Of a DNA stretch of 64,000 nt, positions 43,182 through 51,658 are shown in pieces (position 1 is the first letter of the stretch; each line of letters begins with the position of its first letter). Origin of the DNA: Bradyrhizobium iriomotense. GTDB lineage: Bacteria; Pseudomonadota; Alphaproteobacteria; Rhizobiales; Xanthobacteraceae. The stretch lies in NCBI RefSeq assembly GCF_018130765.1, contig NZ_JAFCJZ010000005.1, positions 62,001-126,000 of the forward strand, written 5' to 3'. The notes under the pieces are model-generated. The model worked only from the letters and a program-made list of their open reading frames with translations, did not search any database and had not been told where the DNA came from. Position numbers and translations under genes: made by a program.

Positions 43182-44051
43182 CTAGAAATTCACCCCGAAC
43201 ACCAATCGCGCCTGATGCCGTTCGAAATTGACGAGGTCGAGATTGCCGCCTGAGCCGGCCGGGCGGCCCCAGGCCTGCATGCTCCAGCTCATGGTCAGCC
43301 GCGACTTCTCCGATAGCTGGAAATAGGCCGTGGGCCCGACAAACAGCGCCTGACCCGACAACTCGCCGAGGCCGATGCCCTCATATTGCCGGAAGTAGCG
43401 CATCTCGCCGCCGAGCAGCACGTTGGGGCGCACCCGTGCCAGGGCGGCAAAGGCCGCGCCGATCGTCGAACTCTTCTCGGACGTCCCCGCCACCTCGAAG
43501 CGCGCCCATTCCGGCTGATAGATCAGATTGAGCGCGCCGATGACGAAGTTCGGAACGAGCTCGCGGTCGAAGGCGAGCGTGAAGTCGGTGCCGTACATCC
43601 GCCCCTTCGCGCCGCTGGTCTCGTCGATACGGTCGCCATGGAGCTCGGCGGCGATGGTGAGACCGAACGGGGCGCGCTCGCGGTCGAGCAGGCGGTAACG
43701 CAGGTCGAGCGAGGCGCCCTGGAAATTGAACTGGCGGCGGTCGTCGATATCAGGAACGCCGGTGATGTCGTGCAGACTGGCCGTGGCGCCGAGCTCGATG
43801 CGGAAGTTCGGCAGCGGCACGACCTCGATCTCGACCTCCTGCGCGAGGGCGCGATAAGTGCCGCCGCCCTTGCCGAAGCTGCCTGTCGTCTGGGTCTGGA
43901 ATTCCCGCTCGCCGACGTTGCCGACGTCGGTGCCGATCACAAAGCCGAAGATGTGCTCGGTATCAAAGCCCTCCTCGGCGCTGACACACGTCGGCGCGAG
44001 CGCGACCGTGCACGCGACCGCCATCCAAATTGTGTGGGCTTCAATGCGCAT
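43182..44051 (-). CDS. Outer-membrane beta-barrel-like protein
   Basis: A 289-residue exported protein with a signal peptide (about 1-25, SAEE). The rest is rich in alternating strands (FRIELGATASLHDITG, ASLDLRYRLLDRERAPFGLTI, ARVRPNVLLGGEMRYF), ending GVNF with a C-terminal Phe, as in outer-membrane proteins. It is 63 bases downstream of pqqA and may be in one unit with lanM and pqqA. A passage or surface role for substrates or metal is possible but unproven. Confidence 0.75.
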   Translation of the reverse strand: MRIEAHTIWMAVACTVALAPTCVSAEEGFDTEHIFGFVIGTDVGNVGEREFQTQTTGSFGKGGGTYRALAQEVEIEVVPLPNFRIELGATASLHDITGVPDIDDRRQFNFQGASLDLRYRLLDRERAPFGLTIAAELHGDRIDETSGAKGRMYGTDFTLAFDRELVPNFVIGALNLIYQPEWARFEVAGTSEKSSTIGAAFAALARVRPNVLLGGEMRYFRQYEGIGLGELSGQALFVGPTAYFQLSEKSRLTMSWSMQAWGRPAGSGGNLDLVNFERHQARLVFGVNF

Positions 44052-44114
44052 CCGGCGAACACTACCACGGCTCCGATGGCATTCGCCACCGAAGCCGCGG
44101 CAGGTTCGTCAGTC

Positions 44115-44195
44115 TTACTTGCGCGCAGCGCAGGCGTACATGTTGATTTCCATGCCGACCGGCACTTCCACGATCTTCGGAGCTTTCCAAGCCAT
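44115..44195 (-). CDS. pqqA: PQQ precursor peptide PqqA
   Basis: A 26-residue peptide, too short for usual gene finders, beginning MAWKAPKIVEV and ending CAARK. Glu16 and Tyr20 have the E-x3-Y spacing (GMEINMY) of PqqA, the peptide whose Glu and Tyr are joined by PqqE to build PQQ. GGGAGA lies just upstream. No pqqB-E genes are in the window, so this is an orphan copy beside PQQ dehydrogenase genes. It lies between lanM and the barrel gene, all on the same strand. Confidence 0.9.
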   Translation of the reverse strand: MAWKAPKIVEVPVGMEINMYACAARK

Positions 44196-44356
44196 CCGGG
44201 GTCTCCCAAGGTATTGAGCGCGACATCGCGCGGGGCAAAACCTAGGGCTGCCTCAAGTACAGCGCAAGCTGGAATCGAACCGCTGACACAGCGAACTGTC
44301 GCATATTGCTTGCGAATTTCGCTCTCGTGCAAATCGCCTTCGCTCCCAGTCAAGCG

Positions 44357-44743
44357 CTACCGCAGCAATCGCAGCAGCGCGCGGCCGGCACGCGAGTTGA
44401 GCTCCTTTGCATCCAGCGTTCCGTCCTTGTCCGGATTGGCCGCGTTGAAGCGCTGCTCGACCACGGACAGATATTCGTCCAGCGTGAGAGTCCCGTCGCG
44501 ATCTGGATCGGCGGCGGCGAGCTCCTTCGCCGTTAACCGTCCGCGCAATTCGCGCGCGTCCAGCGTGCCGTCGTGATCGGGATCGAGCTTGGCGAACAGC
44601 GCGCTCGCGGCCTTCTTCACCTCGGCCAGATCGAGGGTGCCGTCATTGTCGGTATCGAACATCTTGACGGCGGATGCCGACCAGGCCGGGCCGGACAGAA
44701 CCGCGAGCGTGAGTGCAAGCGCAATGGAGCGACGCGATAACAT
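44357..44743 (-). CDS. lanM: Lanmodulin (lanthanide-binding EF-hand protein)
   Basis: A 128-residue periplasmic protein with a signal peptide (about 1-23). Four 12-residue EF loops are at 30-41, 54-65, 79-90 and 103-114. Loops 2-4 have Pro at position 2 (DPDHDGT, DPDRDGT, NPDKDGT), and loops are only 12-13 residues apart; both are hallmarks of lanmodulin rather than calmodulin, where loops are about 24 apart. Loop 4 starts with Asn, as in M. extorquens LanM. Two oddities are Thr instead of Pro in loop 1 (DTDNDGT) and Thr for Asp at position 9 of loop 3 (GTLTLDE). The ATG at 44743 follows GGAGGTCATA. It lies next to a lanthanide-type PQQ dehydrogenase. Confidence 0.93.
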   Translation of the reverse strand: MLSRRSIALALTLAVLSGPAWSASAVKMFDTDNDGTLDLAEVKKAASALFAKLDPDHDGTLDARELRGRLTAKELAAADPDRDGTLTLDEYLSVVEQRFNAANPDKDGTLDAKELNSRAGRALLRLLR

Positions 44744-45086
44744 TATGACCTCCCAGACCAAGAGCCCCGCTTCGAGCGGGATCAAAGCAACATAAGTCCG
44801 CAAGGCGAGCCCAGGTTCAAGCGGAATTGCAACCTGCGCGCCGCACAATCCGAGGAACCCGATGGCCGCGCCCCCTGCGGCTTTTGTCCGGCACTGCATC
44901 ATGCCGCGGAATTTTTCCAGCGCCTGCGCACAAGTGAGAGTCGGCTGTCAGGTCTCCGTCAGGGTGACCGGCATCCGGCATCCAACATATCGGCGGCGCG
45001 CATTCGACTTTCGTATTGACGCGTTTTGCATTCGGGCGGAGTGTTGTCGTCGCAGCGTCAAAAGGCGCGCATATTGGGAGGAACGG
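44744..45086. other. Divergent promoter region between lanM and the PQQ dehydrogenase gene
   Basis: 343 bases with no convincing ORF. It holds a 6-bp hairpin (CCCGCT / TCG / AGCGGG, 44766-44780) in the lanM leader, a tandem CCGGCATCCGGCATCC, and a TTGACG box (45016-45021) that could be the -35 of the dehydrogenase. It is the likely site where lanthanide-dependent control of both genes acts. Confidence 0.55.
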
Positions 45087-46751
45087 ATGAAACGCTTTGC
45101 GATGGCCGCGAGCCTCGTCATGCTTGCATCGACTTGTGCGTATGCACAAACCACCGAGCAGCTGGTCAAGGGCGCGGCCGATACATCGAACGTTCTCAAT
45201 TACGGGATGGGCTACAATCTGCAGCGCTTCTCGACGCTGAACCAGATCAACAAGGACACCGTCAAGAACCTCGTCCCGGTCTGGAACTACTCCTTCAACG
45301 ACGATCGCAGCGAGGAATCGCAGCCGCTGGTGTACCAGGGCGTGATCTACGTGACCTCGCACAACGCGACCATGGCGGTCGACGCCAAGACCGGCAAGCA
45401 GATCTGGAAATCGAAGATCGAATATCCCGCCGAGACGCCGCGCATCGTGTGCTGCGGCATCATCAACCGCGGCGCCGCGCTCTATGATGGCAAGGTGTTC
45501 CGCACCACACTCGACGCCAACGTGATCGCGCTCGACGCCAAGGACGGCAAGGAGCTGTGGCGGCAGAAGGCGGCCGACATCAAGGAAGGCTATTCGATGA
45601 CGGTGGCCCCGCTGGTCGCCGACGGCGTCGTCATCACCGGCATCTCCGGCGCCGAGTTCGGCACCCGCGGCTTCATCGACGGCTGGGATCCGGCGACGGG
45701 CAAGCATCTCTGGCGCACCCATTCGATCCCCTCGCCGGACGAGCCCGGCGGCGACACCTGGAAGGGCGACACCTGGAAGCTCGGCGGCGGCTCGACCTGG
45801 ATCACCGGGTCCTATGATCCCGAGCTGAACACCGTCTATTGGGGCATCGGCAATCCCGGCCCGTTCAATTCGGCGGTGCGCCCCGGCGACAATCTCTACA
45901 CCTGCTCCTTGCTGGCGATGGATCCCAAGACCGGCAAGATCAAGTGGCACTACCAGTTCTCGCCGAACAATCCATTCGACTATGACTCGGTGGCCGAGAT
46001 GGTGCTCGCCGACATGAACGTCGAGGGCAAGCCGACCAAGGTGCTGATGGACGCCAACCGCAACGGCTTCTTCTACGTGCTCGACCGCACCAACGGAAAG
46101 CTGCTCGCGGCCAATCCTTACGTGAAGGTCAACTGGGCGACCGGCATCGACATGAAGACGGGCCGGCCGATCGAGACCGATGTCAGCAAGGACGCGCGCG
46201 AGGGCAAGAAGGTCACGGTCTACCCATCGATCCTCGGCGGCAAGAATTGGGAGCCGATGTCGTTCAACCCGCAGACCGGCCTCGCCTACGCCAACACCCT
46301 CGCCTTCGGCGGCAGGTACAAGACCGAGCCGGTCACCTTCAAGCAGGGTGAATGGTACCTCGGCATGGACCTCACCGACCTCTGGGAATGGGGTGACGGT
46401 CCGCGCGGCCATCTGAAGGCGATCGATCCCATGACCGGCAAGGCCAAGTGGGAAGCCCCCGCCGACATTCCGCGCTTCTCGGGCGTGCTGTCGACCGCGG
46501 GCGGCGTGGTGTTCACGGGCGCGCTGACCGGCGAGTTCGAGGCTTTCGATGCCGACACCGGCAAGAAGCTCTGGCAGTTCCAGACCGGCTCGGGCATCGA
46601 GGGACAACCGGTGACCTGGCAGCAGGACGGCGTGCAATATGTCGCCGTGACGTCAGGCTATGGCGGCGTCTACTCGCTGTTCTCCGGCGACGAGCGACTT
46701 GCCAAGGTTCCGCCCGGCGGCTCGCTGTGGGTTTTTGCGGTCAAGCAGTAG
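45087..46751 (+). CDS. Lanthanide-type PQQ-dependent alcohol dehydrogenase
   Basis: A 554-residue periplasmic quinoprotein with a signal peptide (about 1-21). The eight-bladed propeller shows tryptophan-docking motifs such as AVDAKTGKQIWK. The vicinal disulfide Cys122-Cys123 is present. The catalytic Asp298 is in FDYDS, with Asp300 two residues on; this extra Asp marks lanthanide-using enzymes. GAEFG and GNPGPF supply the Glu and Asn metal ligands. Shorter than XoxF and less like it around the active site, it may be an ExaF/PedH-like ethanol dehydrogenase. Cytochrome and XoxJ-like genes follow directly. Confidence 0.93.
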   Translation: MKRFAMAASLVMLASTCAYAQTTEQLVKGAADTSNVLNYGMGYNLQRFSTLNQINKDTVKNLVPVWNYSFNDDRSEESQPLVYQGVIYVTSHNATMAVDAKTGKQIWKSKIEYPAETPRIVCCGIINRGAALYDGKVFRTTLDANVIALDAKDGKELWRQKAADIKEGYSMTVAPLVADGVVITGISGAEFGTRGFIDGWDPATGKHLWRTHSIPSPDEPGGDTWKGDTWKLGGGSTWITGSYDPELNTVYWGIGNPGPFNSAVRPGDNLYTCSLLAMDPKTGKIKWHYQFSPNNPFDYDSVAEMVLADMNVEGKPTKVLMDANRNGFFYVLDRTNGKLLAANPYVKVNWATGIDMKTGRPIETDVSKDAREGKKVTVYPSILGGKNWEPMSFNPQTGLAYANTLAFGGRYKTEPVTFKQGEWYLGMDLTDLWEWGDGPRGHLKAIDPMTGKAKWEAPADIPRFSGVLSTAGGVVFTGALTGEFEAFDADTGKKLWQFQTGSGIEGQPVTWQQDGVQYVAVTSGYGGVYSLFSGDERLAKVPPGGSLWVFAVKQ

Positions 46752-46761
46752 CCACGGCACG

Positions 46762-47118
46762 ATGCTGAAAGACGTAGCTCAGAAGACGGTGGCGACGATC
46801 GCCACCGTCGCGGTGCTGACGGCCGCGCTTGCGGCGACCGTCCGCGCCGCGGATGACGCAACCGGCAATCCCCTGCAGGCGCAGATCGATCACGGCAAGT
46901 CGACCTATGCTTCGAAATGCTCGCACTGCCATGGCCCCAACATGATGAACTCCGGCACCATCACGCCGGACCTGCGCGCCTTCCCCGACGACAAGACGCG
47001 CTTCGTCACCACCGTGAAGAACGGCAAGAACAACAAGATGCCGCCCTGGGGCGATATCCTCAGCGACGATGAGATTGGGGAGCTCTGGGCCTTCGTCTCG
47101 AGCCGGAGGAAGCCATGA
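46762..47118 (+). CDS. c-type cytochrome, electron acceptor of the adjacent PQQ dehydrogenase
   Basis: A 118-residue mono-haem cytochrome with a signal peptide (about 1-29). The haem motif is CSHCH (Cys53, Cys56, His57), and Met93 in NNKMPPWG is the likely sixth ligand. It lies 10 bases after the dehydrogenase gene and overlaps the XoxJ-like gene by ATGA, so it is its probable redox partner. It differs from the XoxG at 54 kb in lacking extra Cys pairs. Confidence 0.92.
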   Translation: MLKDVAQKTVATIATVAVLTAALAATVRAADDATGNPLQAQIDHGKSTYASKCSHCHGPNMMNSGTITPDLRAFPDDKTRFVTTVKNGKNNKMPPWGDILSDDEIGELWAFVSSRRKP

Positions 47119-48041
47119 GAGGCTGGCTCACGGTGTGGAGCGTTGCCGCGGGCTTGGCGGCCACGACGGCGGCACACGCGACCGATGATCCGCTGAAAAT
47201 CTGTCTCGACGAGGACCGGCCGCCGCTCTCGGTGCATCACAAGGGCAAGCCGGACGCCGGCTTCGACGTGCTGCTGGCGCAGGCGATCGCGGAGCGTCTT
47301 GGTCGGCCGCTGAAGATCCAGTGGTTCGAGAGCAAGCTGGATGAGGATTCCAGCCCGCAACTCGAGGCCAATGCGCTGCTCTCCGACGGGCGCTGCGCGC
47401 TGGTCGGCGGCTACGCGCTGACGACGGACTCTCTCGTCAAGCCCGGCATGAAGACGGCGCGCCTGCCGGACTTCGCCGGGGCCACCCGCGACGACCGGCG
47501 CCGCCGCGTCGCGCTCGGCGTACTCGCGCCGAGCCGACCTTACGTCTATTCGCCCGTGACGGTGGTGCTTGGACCAAAGGCGCAGGGGCGCAAGATCAAC
47601 GACATCGGTGATCTCGCCGGCCTTCGCCTCGCGATCGAGAGCGGCTCGCTCGGCGATGCCATCCTGATGACCTTCGACAAGGGACGCCTGATCGACAGCA
47701 TCACCCATCTCGTCCCCGGCCGCGACGACCTGCTCGGAGCGCTCAACCGCGGCGACCATGACGCGACGCTGATCGACCTCGGCCGCTTCGACGCCTACCG
47801 CGCCGCGCATCCTGATACGGCGATCACCGCGTCGGGCTACTACTATCCGATCGGCGCCAATCGCGGCTATGTCGGGCTCGCCAGCGACCCCGCGCTGATC
47901 GAGGCGGTCAACACGGCGCTGGCAGAGCTGGCCGCGGAAGGCAAGATCGCAGAATTCGGCAAGCAGGCCGGCCTGACCTATCTGCCCCCGCGCGAGCCGG
48001 CAATCCTCGGCGATGTCTGGATGAAGATCATTCAGCGGTGA
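47115..48041 (+). CDS. XoxJ/MxaJ-like periplasmic binding protein
   Basis: A 308-residue exported solute-binding-protein-like protein with a signal peptide (about 1-22). Typical segments are LKICLDEDRPPLSVHH, GKPDAGFDVLLAQAIAERLG and RPYVYSPVTVV. It resembles the protein encoded third in xoxFGJ clusters, thought to help activate the dehydrogenase. Coupled by ATGA to the cytochrome gene. It is a distinct paralogue of the MxaJ-like gene at 35.6 kb. Confidence 0.88.
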   Translation: MRGWLTVWSVAAGLAATTAAHATDDPLKICLDEDRPPLSVHHKGKPDAGFDVLLAQAIAERLGRPLKIQWFESKLDEDSSPQLEANALLSDGRCALVGGYALTTDSLVKPGMKTARLPDFAGATRDDRRRRVALGVLAPSRPYVYSPVTVVLGPKAQGRKINDIGDLAGLRLAIESGSLGDAILMTFDKGRLIDSITHLVPGRDDLLGALNRGDHDATLIDLGRFDAYRAAHPDTAITASGYYYPIGANRGYVGLASDPALIEAVNTALAELAAEGKIAEFGKQAGLTYLPPREPAILGDVWMKIIQR

Positions 48042-48043
48042 CG

Positions 48044-48156
48044 CTCCGTCATTCCGGGGCGCCCGCAGGGCGAGCCCGGAATCCATTCCTCCGCAGCGTA
48101 TGCGGCGCGATGGATTCCGGGCCTGCGTGCTGCGCACGCATCCCGGAATGACGGAG
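48044..48156. repeat. Palindromic intergenic repeat, type C
   Basis: 113 bases with perfect 15-base ends (CTCCGTCATTCCGGG / CCCGGAATGACGGAG). An inner pair of arms around GCCCGGAATCCAT / ATGGATTCCGGGC makes a long cruciform-like dyad. Similar elements are abundant in Bradyrhizobium and Rhodopseudomonas genomes. It starts 3 bases after the XoxJ-like stop. Confidence 0.8.
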
Positions 48157-48218
48157 GATGTGGCCAGCGGGGTCTCACTTCGTATACCGCACCATCCATT
48201 CGGCCATTTGGTGAAGTC

Positions 48219-49014
48219 GTGAGCCCTCTTACCGCCGACCTGCGCGACCTGCTCTCCCGCGAAATCAAGACTCGCGAGCTCCTGCGCGCGCTGATCGTGG
48301 TCGGTCCGATGGTGGCGGCCTATTTCACCGCGCGCGAGACGGCGCTGCTCAATCTCGCCCTGGTCGCGGTCTCGCTGCTCATTCCCGCACTCAGGCTGCA
48401 TCTTTCGCCCAAAGTGATCGCGTGGCACTACCTTGCCATCCTCGTCACCTTTGCCGCGCTCTTCCTTGCGGCTCCGATCAAGCCGCTATTCGCACTGCTG
48501 ACGGCGCTGGCCGGCTTCCTGGCAGTCGCCGTGACGCGCTATGGCGAGCACTTCCGCACCCTCGGCAATTGGGTGTTCATTCCCGCCGTCTATCTCGCCT
48601 GCGAGGTGCGGGAGGGTGTCAGCGCGTCCGAGGCGCTGCGCCATGCCGCTGTGATCATCGCCTCCTCTCCGATCGCGCTGGCGCTGGTCTGCGCTAACCA
48701 GATCTACGACCGGCGCCGTCGTCGGCGTGCCGCTCGGCTTCCTCGGCATGCTGCTGCCACAGAGCCGGGTCGGCTATGCGCTCGCGGTTCTCGCCGCCAC
48801 CCTCACGCTGATCTCGTTCTCGCGCTATATCGTCGGCTTCTGCCTGCGCTGCTTCTTCATCGCGCTGGCTGCGTCCTTTGCCGGCGGCGCCAGCGGGATC
48901 GCCGAGGAACGCATCGTCAACGTACTGATCGGCGGCACATTCGGCCTGATCGCGGTGGCGCTGGCCGAAATTGTCTGGCTGCGCGTCGCGCGAAAGGTGC
49001 GATCGTCCGGGTGA
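48219..49014 (+). pseudogene. Frameshifted FUSC-like membrane protein gene
   Basis: The first part, from a GTG at 48219, encodes about 170 hydrophobic residues (RALIVVGPMVAAYFTARETALLN, then LTALAGFLAVAVTRYGEH) until it turns into an Arg-rich nonsense tail after about 48710. The natural hydrophobic continuation (GVPLGFLGMLLPQSRVGYALAVL..., ending about 49014) lies in the +1 frame. Both parts resemble FUSC/aromatic-acid-exporter membrane proteins. The joined length of about 265 is short for FUSC proteins, so a deletion as well as a frameshift is possible. It could also be a sequencing error or a programmed shift. Confidence 0.65.
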
Positions 49015-49120
49015 CGATGGGCACTGCACCGCCTGACCGAATGCGCCAATCTGTCTCGCCTGCCGCCCATGCCGGCGCCAGCCTGATGCAGTACCCTTGG
49101 CAAAAAACAGGGAGAGAATC

Positions 49121-50110
49121 ATGTCCGCCAAACTCGATCGCCGCCATTTCGTCGCCGCCGGCACCGCTGCACTCGCGATACCTTTCGTCTCGAGCAGCGC
49201 CTCGGCGCAAAGCGCTTGGCCGTCGCGGCAGATTCGCATGATCTGCAGCTACCCGGCCGGCGGACAGACCGACCTGCTCGCACGCGCCTACGGCGAATTC
49301 ATCTCCAAGCAGACCGGCAAGACCGTCGTCGTCGAGAACAAGCCCGGTGCCTCCGGCGCGATTGGCACGGCGGAAGTCGCCCGCGCGGAGCCCGACGGCC
49401 ACACCATCCTGTGCTCGATCTCGACCACCTACATCATGAACCGGGTGGTGATGAAGAATCCGGGCTACGACATGGACAAGGACCTGACGCTCGTCAGCGT
49501 CATTCCGGGCGCCGGCCTGCTGCTGGTCGCGAATCCCAAGACCGGCGTCAAGACGCTGGAGGATTTCGTCGCCTTTGCGCGCAAGAGCGGCAAGGTGAAT
49601 TTCGGCACCTACAGCGCGGGCTCGTCGCCGCACATGACGATCAACGAGCTCAACAAGCAGTACGGCCTCAACATCGAGCCGGTGCACTATCGCGGCGAGG
49701 CGCCGATGTGGACGGGCATGCTGGAGGGCACGCTCGATGCCGCCATGGGCAGCTACACGGCCGCGCAGTCGGTCCTGCAAAGCGACCGCGGCACCGTGTT
49801 CGCGGTGCATTCGAAGAAGGTCGACGCAATCCCGAACGTGAAGACGCTGCCGGAACAGGGCGCGACCTCGAAGTTCTTCACGGTGAGCGGTTTCTCGGGA
49901 TGGGCTGTGCCGAAGGCGACGCCGCAGCCGGTGGTCGATCGCCTCGCCGAGCTCTGCGTTGCCGCCAACAACGATCCGAAGGTGAAGGAGGTTCTCGCGA
50001 CCTTCGTGCTCGAGCCCGCGATCGGCTTCAAGGAGACCAATGCGCTGTATCAGCGCGAACTGCCGATCTGGATCGAAAGCGCAAAGTCGCTCGGCCTCGA
50101 ACCGGCCTGA
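49121..50110 (+). CDS. Bug-family periplasmic substrate-binding protein
   Basis: A 329-residue Bug-family receptor. The N-terminal LDRRHFVAAGTAALAIPF has a twin-arginine-like motif, so Tat export is possible. Family marks are WPSRQIRMICSYPAGGQTD, VENKPGASGAIGTAEVARAEPDG and FGTYSAGSSPHM. The ligand is likely a carboxylate. The ATG at 49121 has GGGAGAGAATC. No transporter membrane subunits are adjacent. Confidence 0.9.
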   Translation: MSAKLDRRHFVAAGTAALAIPFVSSSASAQSAWPSRQIRMICSYPAGGQTDLLARAYGEFISKQTGKTVVVENKPGASGAIGTAEVARAEPDGHTILCSISTTYIMNRVVMKNPGYDMDKDLTLVSVIPGAGLLLVANPKTGVKTLEDFVAFARKSGKVNFGTYSAGSSPHMTINELNKQYGLNIEPVHYRGEAPMWTGMLEGTLDAAMGSYTAAQSVLQSDRGTVFAVHSKKVDAIPNVKTLPEQGATSKFFTVSGFSGWAVPKATPQPVVDRLAELCVAANNDPKVKEVLATFVLEPAIGFKETNALYQRELPIWIESAKSLGLEPA

Positions 50111-50236
50111 ATCTCGAGCAACCGCCCTTCCCGGCCCGGCGTCCGACCAAAGCCTAGTGTCGGGAACGCATTTTCCCGCTATGATTGTGCGCCGCCGCCG
50201 GAAGTCCCGCACGGGCGGTTAGGAAGGGCCGATCGC

Positions 50237-50662
50237 ATGACACCGGATGCAGTCGCCGTCGCCGTTATGGTCATCCTGCTCTTTCCGATGGGCTATTTCA
50301 CGCTGGCATCGCCGGCCTTCCTGCTGGTGAAGCTCGATATTCAGCCCGTCGCGCAGTTGCTGCGCGGAATGTTCAATGTCCATTTCCTGGTGATGCGCGT
50401 TGCCGGCGTCGTCGGAATGGTGGCTCTCCTCCTGGACGGCCGCCTGCTCGCCGCGATGGGCGTCGGCATCATCGCAGCCCTGGCCATCTGGGGGCGCCGC
50501 TGGTTCATGCAACGGATGGACGACCAGCTCAACGCGCGGGACGCCGGCGATGCCGAGGCGCCGCGTCGTCTCAGACGGCTGCATTGGAGCGGAATGCTGG
50601 GCAATGCGGCGCTGCTCGTCGCTCTCGTGGCCAGCATTCCCTATATTGCGAGGACAGCGTAA
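50237..50662 (+). CDS. Small integral membrane hypothetical protein
   Basis: A 141-residue protein with hydrophobic segments at about 5-33, 47-65, 70-88 and 118-136, implying four TM helices. A charged loop (MDDQLNARDAGDAEAPRRLRR) separates the third and fourth. No family is recognised. GGAAGG lies 11 bases before the ATG. It converges on the AraC gene. Confidence 0.68.
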   Translation: MTPDAVAVAVMVILLFPMGYFTLASPAFLLVKLDIQPVAQLLRGMFNVHFLVMRVAGVVGMVALLLDGRLLAAMGVGIIAALAIWGRRWFMQRMDDQLNARDAGDAEAPRRLRRLHWSGMLGNAALLVALVASIPYIARTA

Positions 50663-50689
50663 GCGCGCCGGACTTTCTCCGGCGCGTGC

Positions 50690-51658
50690 CTAATGCTCGC
50701 CCGAGGTCGCCGCGCTCTGCTGGGCCTTGTGGATCGAGGACGGCACCACGCCGAAATATTTCCGGAAGACGCGGCTGAAATGCGACGAGCTGGAGAAGCC
50801 CCAGGAGAACGCCACGTCGGTGATGGTCTTGCCGGCGTGTGCCTCGAGCTCCTGGCGGCAGTTCTGCAAGCGCGCCTGCCAGATGTAGTCGCTCACCGTG
50901 GTGCCGCGCTCGGAGAACAGCATGTGCAGATAGCGCTTGGAGCAGCCGAGTTCGGTGGAGATCTGGTCGATGCACAGGTCCGGATCGCGCAGGTGCTCGC
51001 GGATGAAGAACTGGGCGCGCACATACATCGCCTCGGGCCCGACACGGTCGAACATCGTGTCGGCTTCGCGCAGCGGCAGCAGCAACAGGTCGATCAGCGA
51101 ATCGGCGACGCCGACCGCGCTGTTCGCCGACAGTTTTGCCGCCTCGTCGAAGGTCGCGTGGACGAAATCATGGGCGATCCGTCCCGTACCCGTCCTCGCC
51201 GACAGCTTGCAGGCCGGCATGCGCTGCGACGGGAAGCCGCGGTCGCGCAGCAGCGCCTTCGGCACGATCACGACGTCGTGGCGCGTGAAGGCGGGACTGA
51301 TGATCGAATGCGGGCAGGAGACGTCATAGGCGATGATGTCGCCCGGGTTCAGCTCGATATGGCGGCCTTCCTGTTCGAAATAGGACACGCCGTAAGTCTG
51401 GAAGTGGATCTTGATGTACGGGTGTTCATTGGCCTTGGCTCGCGCCATCGTGTGGGCGATGCGATGCTGGCTGACCTCGATCTGGCAGAGCTTCAGGCGC
51501 GAGACCGTCGTGTAGTCGATGCGGCCCTCGAGCGAGGACGCCTCCAGCGGATCGACGTCGAAATACCCGCACAGGCTCGTCAGCCCGTCGATCCAGCTCT
51601 GGATCTGCCGCTTCGGCGTCATTCCGGTCGTCGAGAGCGTGTGAATGGTGTCGGACAT
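50690..51658 (-). CDS. AraC-family regulator divergent from xoxF
   Basis: A 322-residue regulator. The N-terminal half is an AraC-binding-like cupin (IKIHFQTYGVSYFEQEGRHI split by loops, LNPGDIIAYDVSCPHS); the C-terminal HTH_18 domain (about 215-310) has LGCSKRYLHMLFSERG and WGFSSSSHFSRVFRKYFG. Related regulators such as FeaR control amine or alcohol metabolism. Its position facing xoxF across 514 bases makes it a candidate activator of the xoxFG-flhA-gfa operon. Confidence 0.9.
   Translation of the reverse strand: MSDTIHTLSTTGMTPKRQIQSWIDGLTSLCGYFDVDPLEASSLEGRIDYTTVSRLKLCQIEVSQHRIAHTMARAKANEHPYIKIHFQTYGVSYFEQEGRHIELNPGDIIAYDVSCPHSIISPAFTRHDVVIVPKALLRDRGFPSQRMPACKLSARTGTGRIAHDFVHATFDEAAKLSANSAVGVADSLIDLLLLPLREADTMFDRVGPEAMYVRAQFFIREHLRDPDLCIDQISTELGCSKRYLHMLFSERGTTVSDYIWQARLQNCRQELEAHAGKTITDVAFSWGFSSSSHFSRVFRKYFGVVPSSIHKAQQSAATSGEH

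Noticed and set aside
44357..44743. Reading the EF-hand protein as calmodulin or calsymin-like
   Set aside because: The 12-13 residue spacing of loops and Pro at position 2 fit lanmodulin and not calcium sensors.
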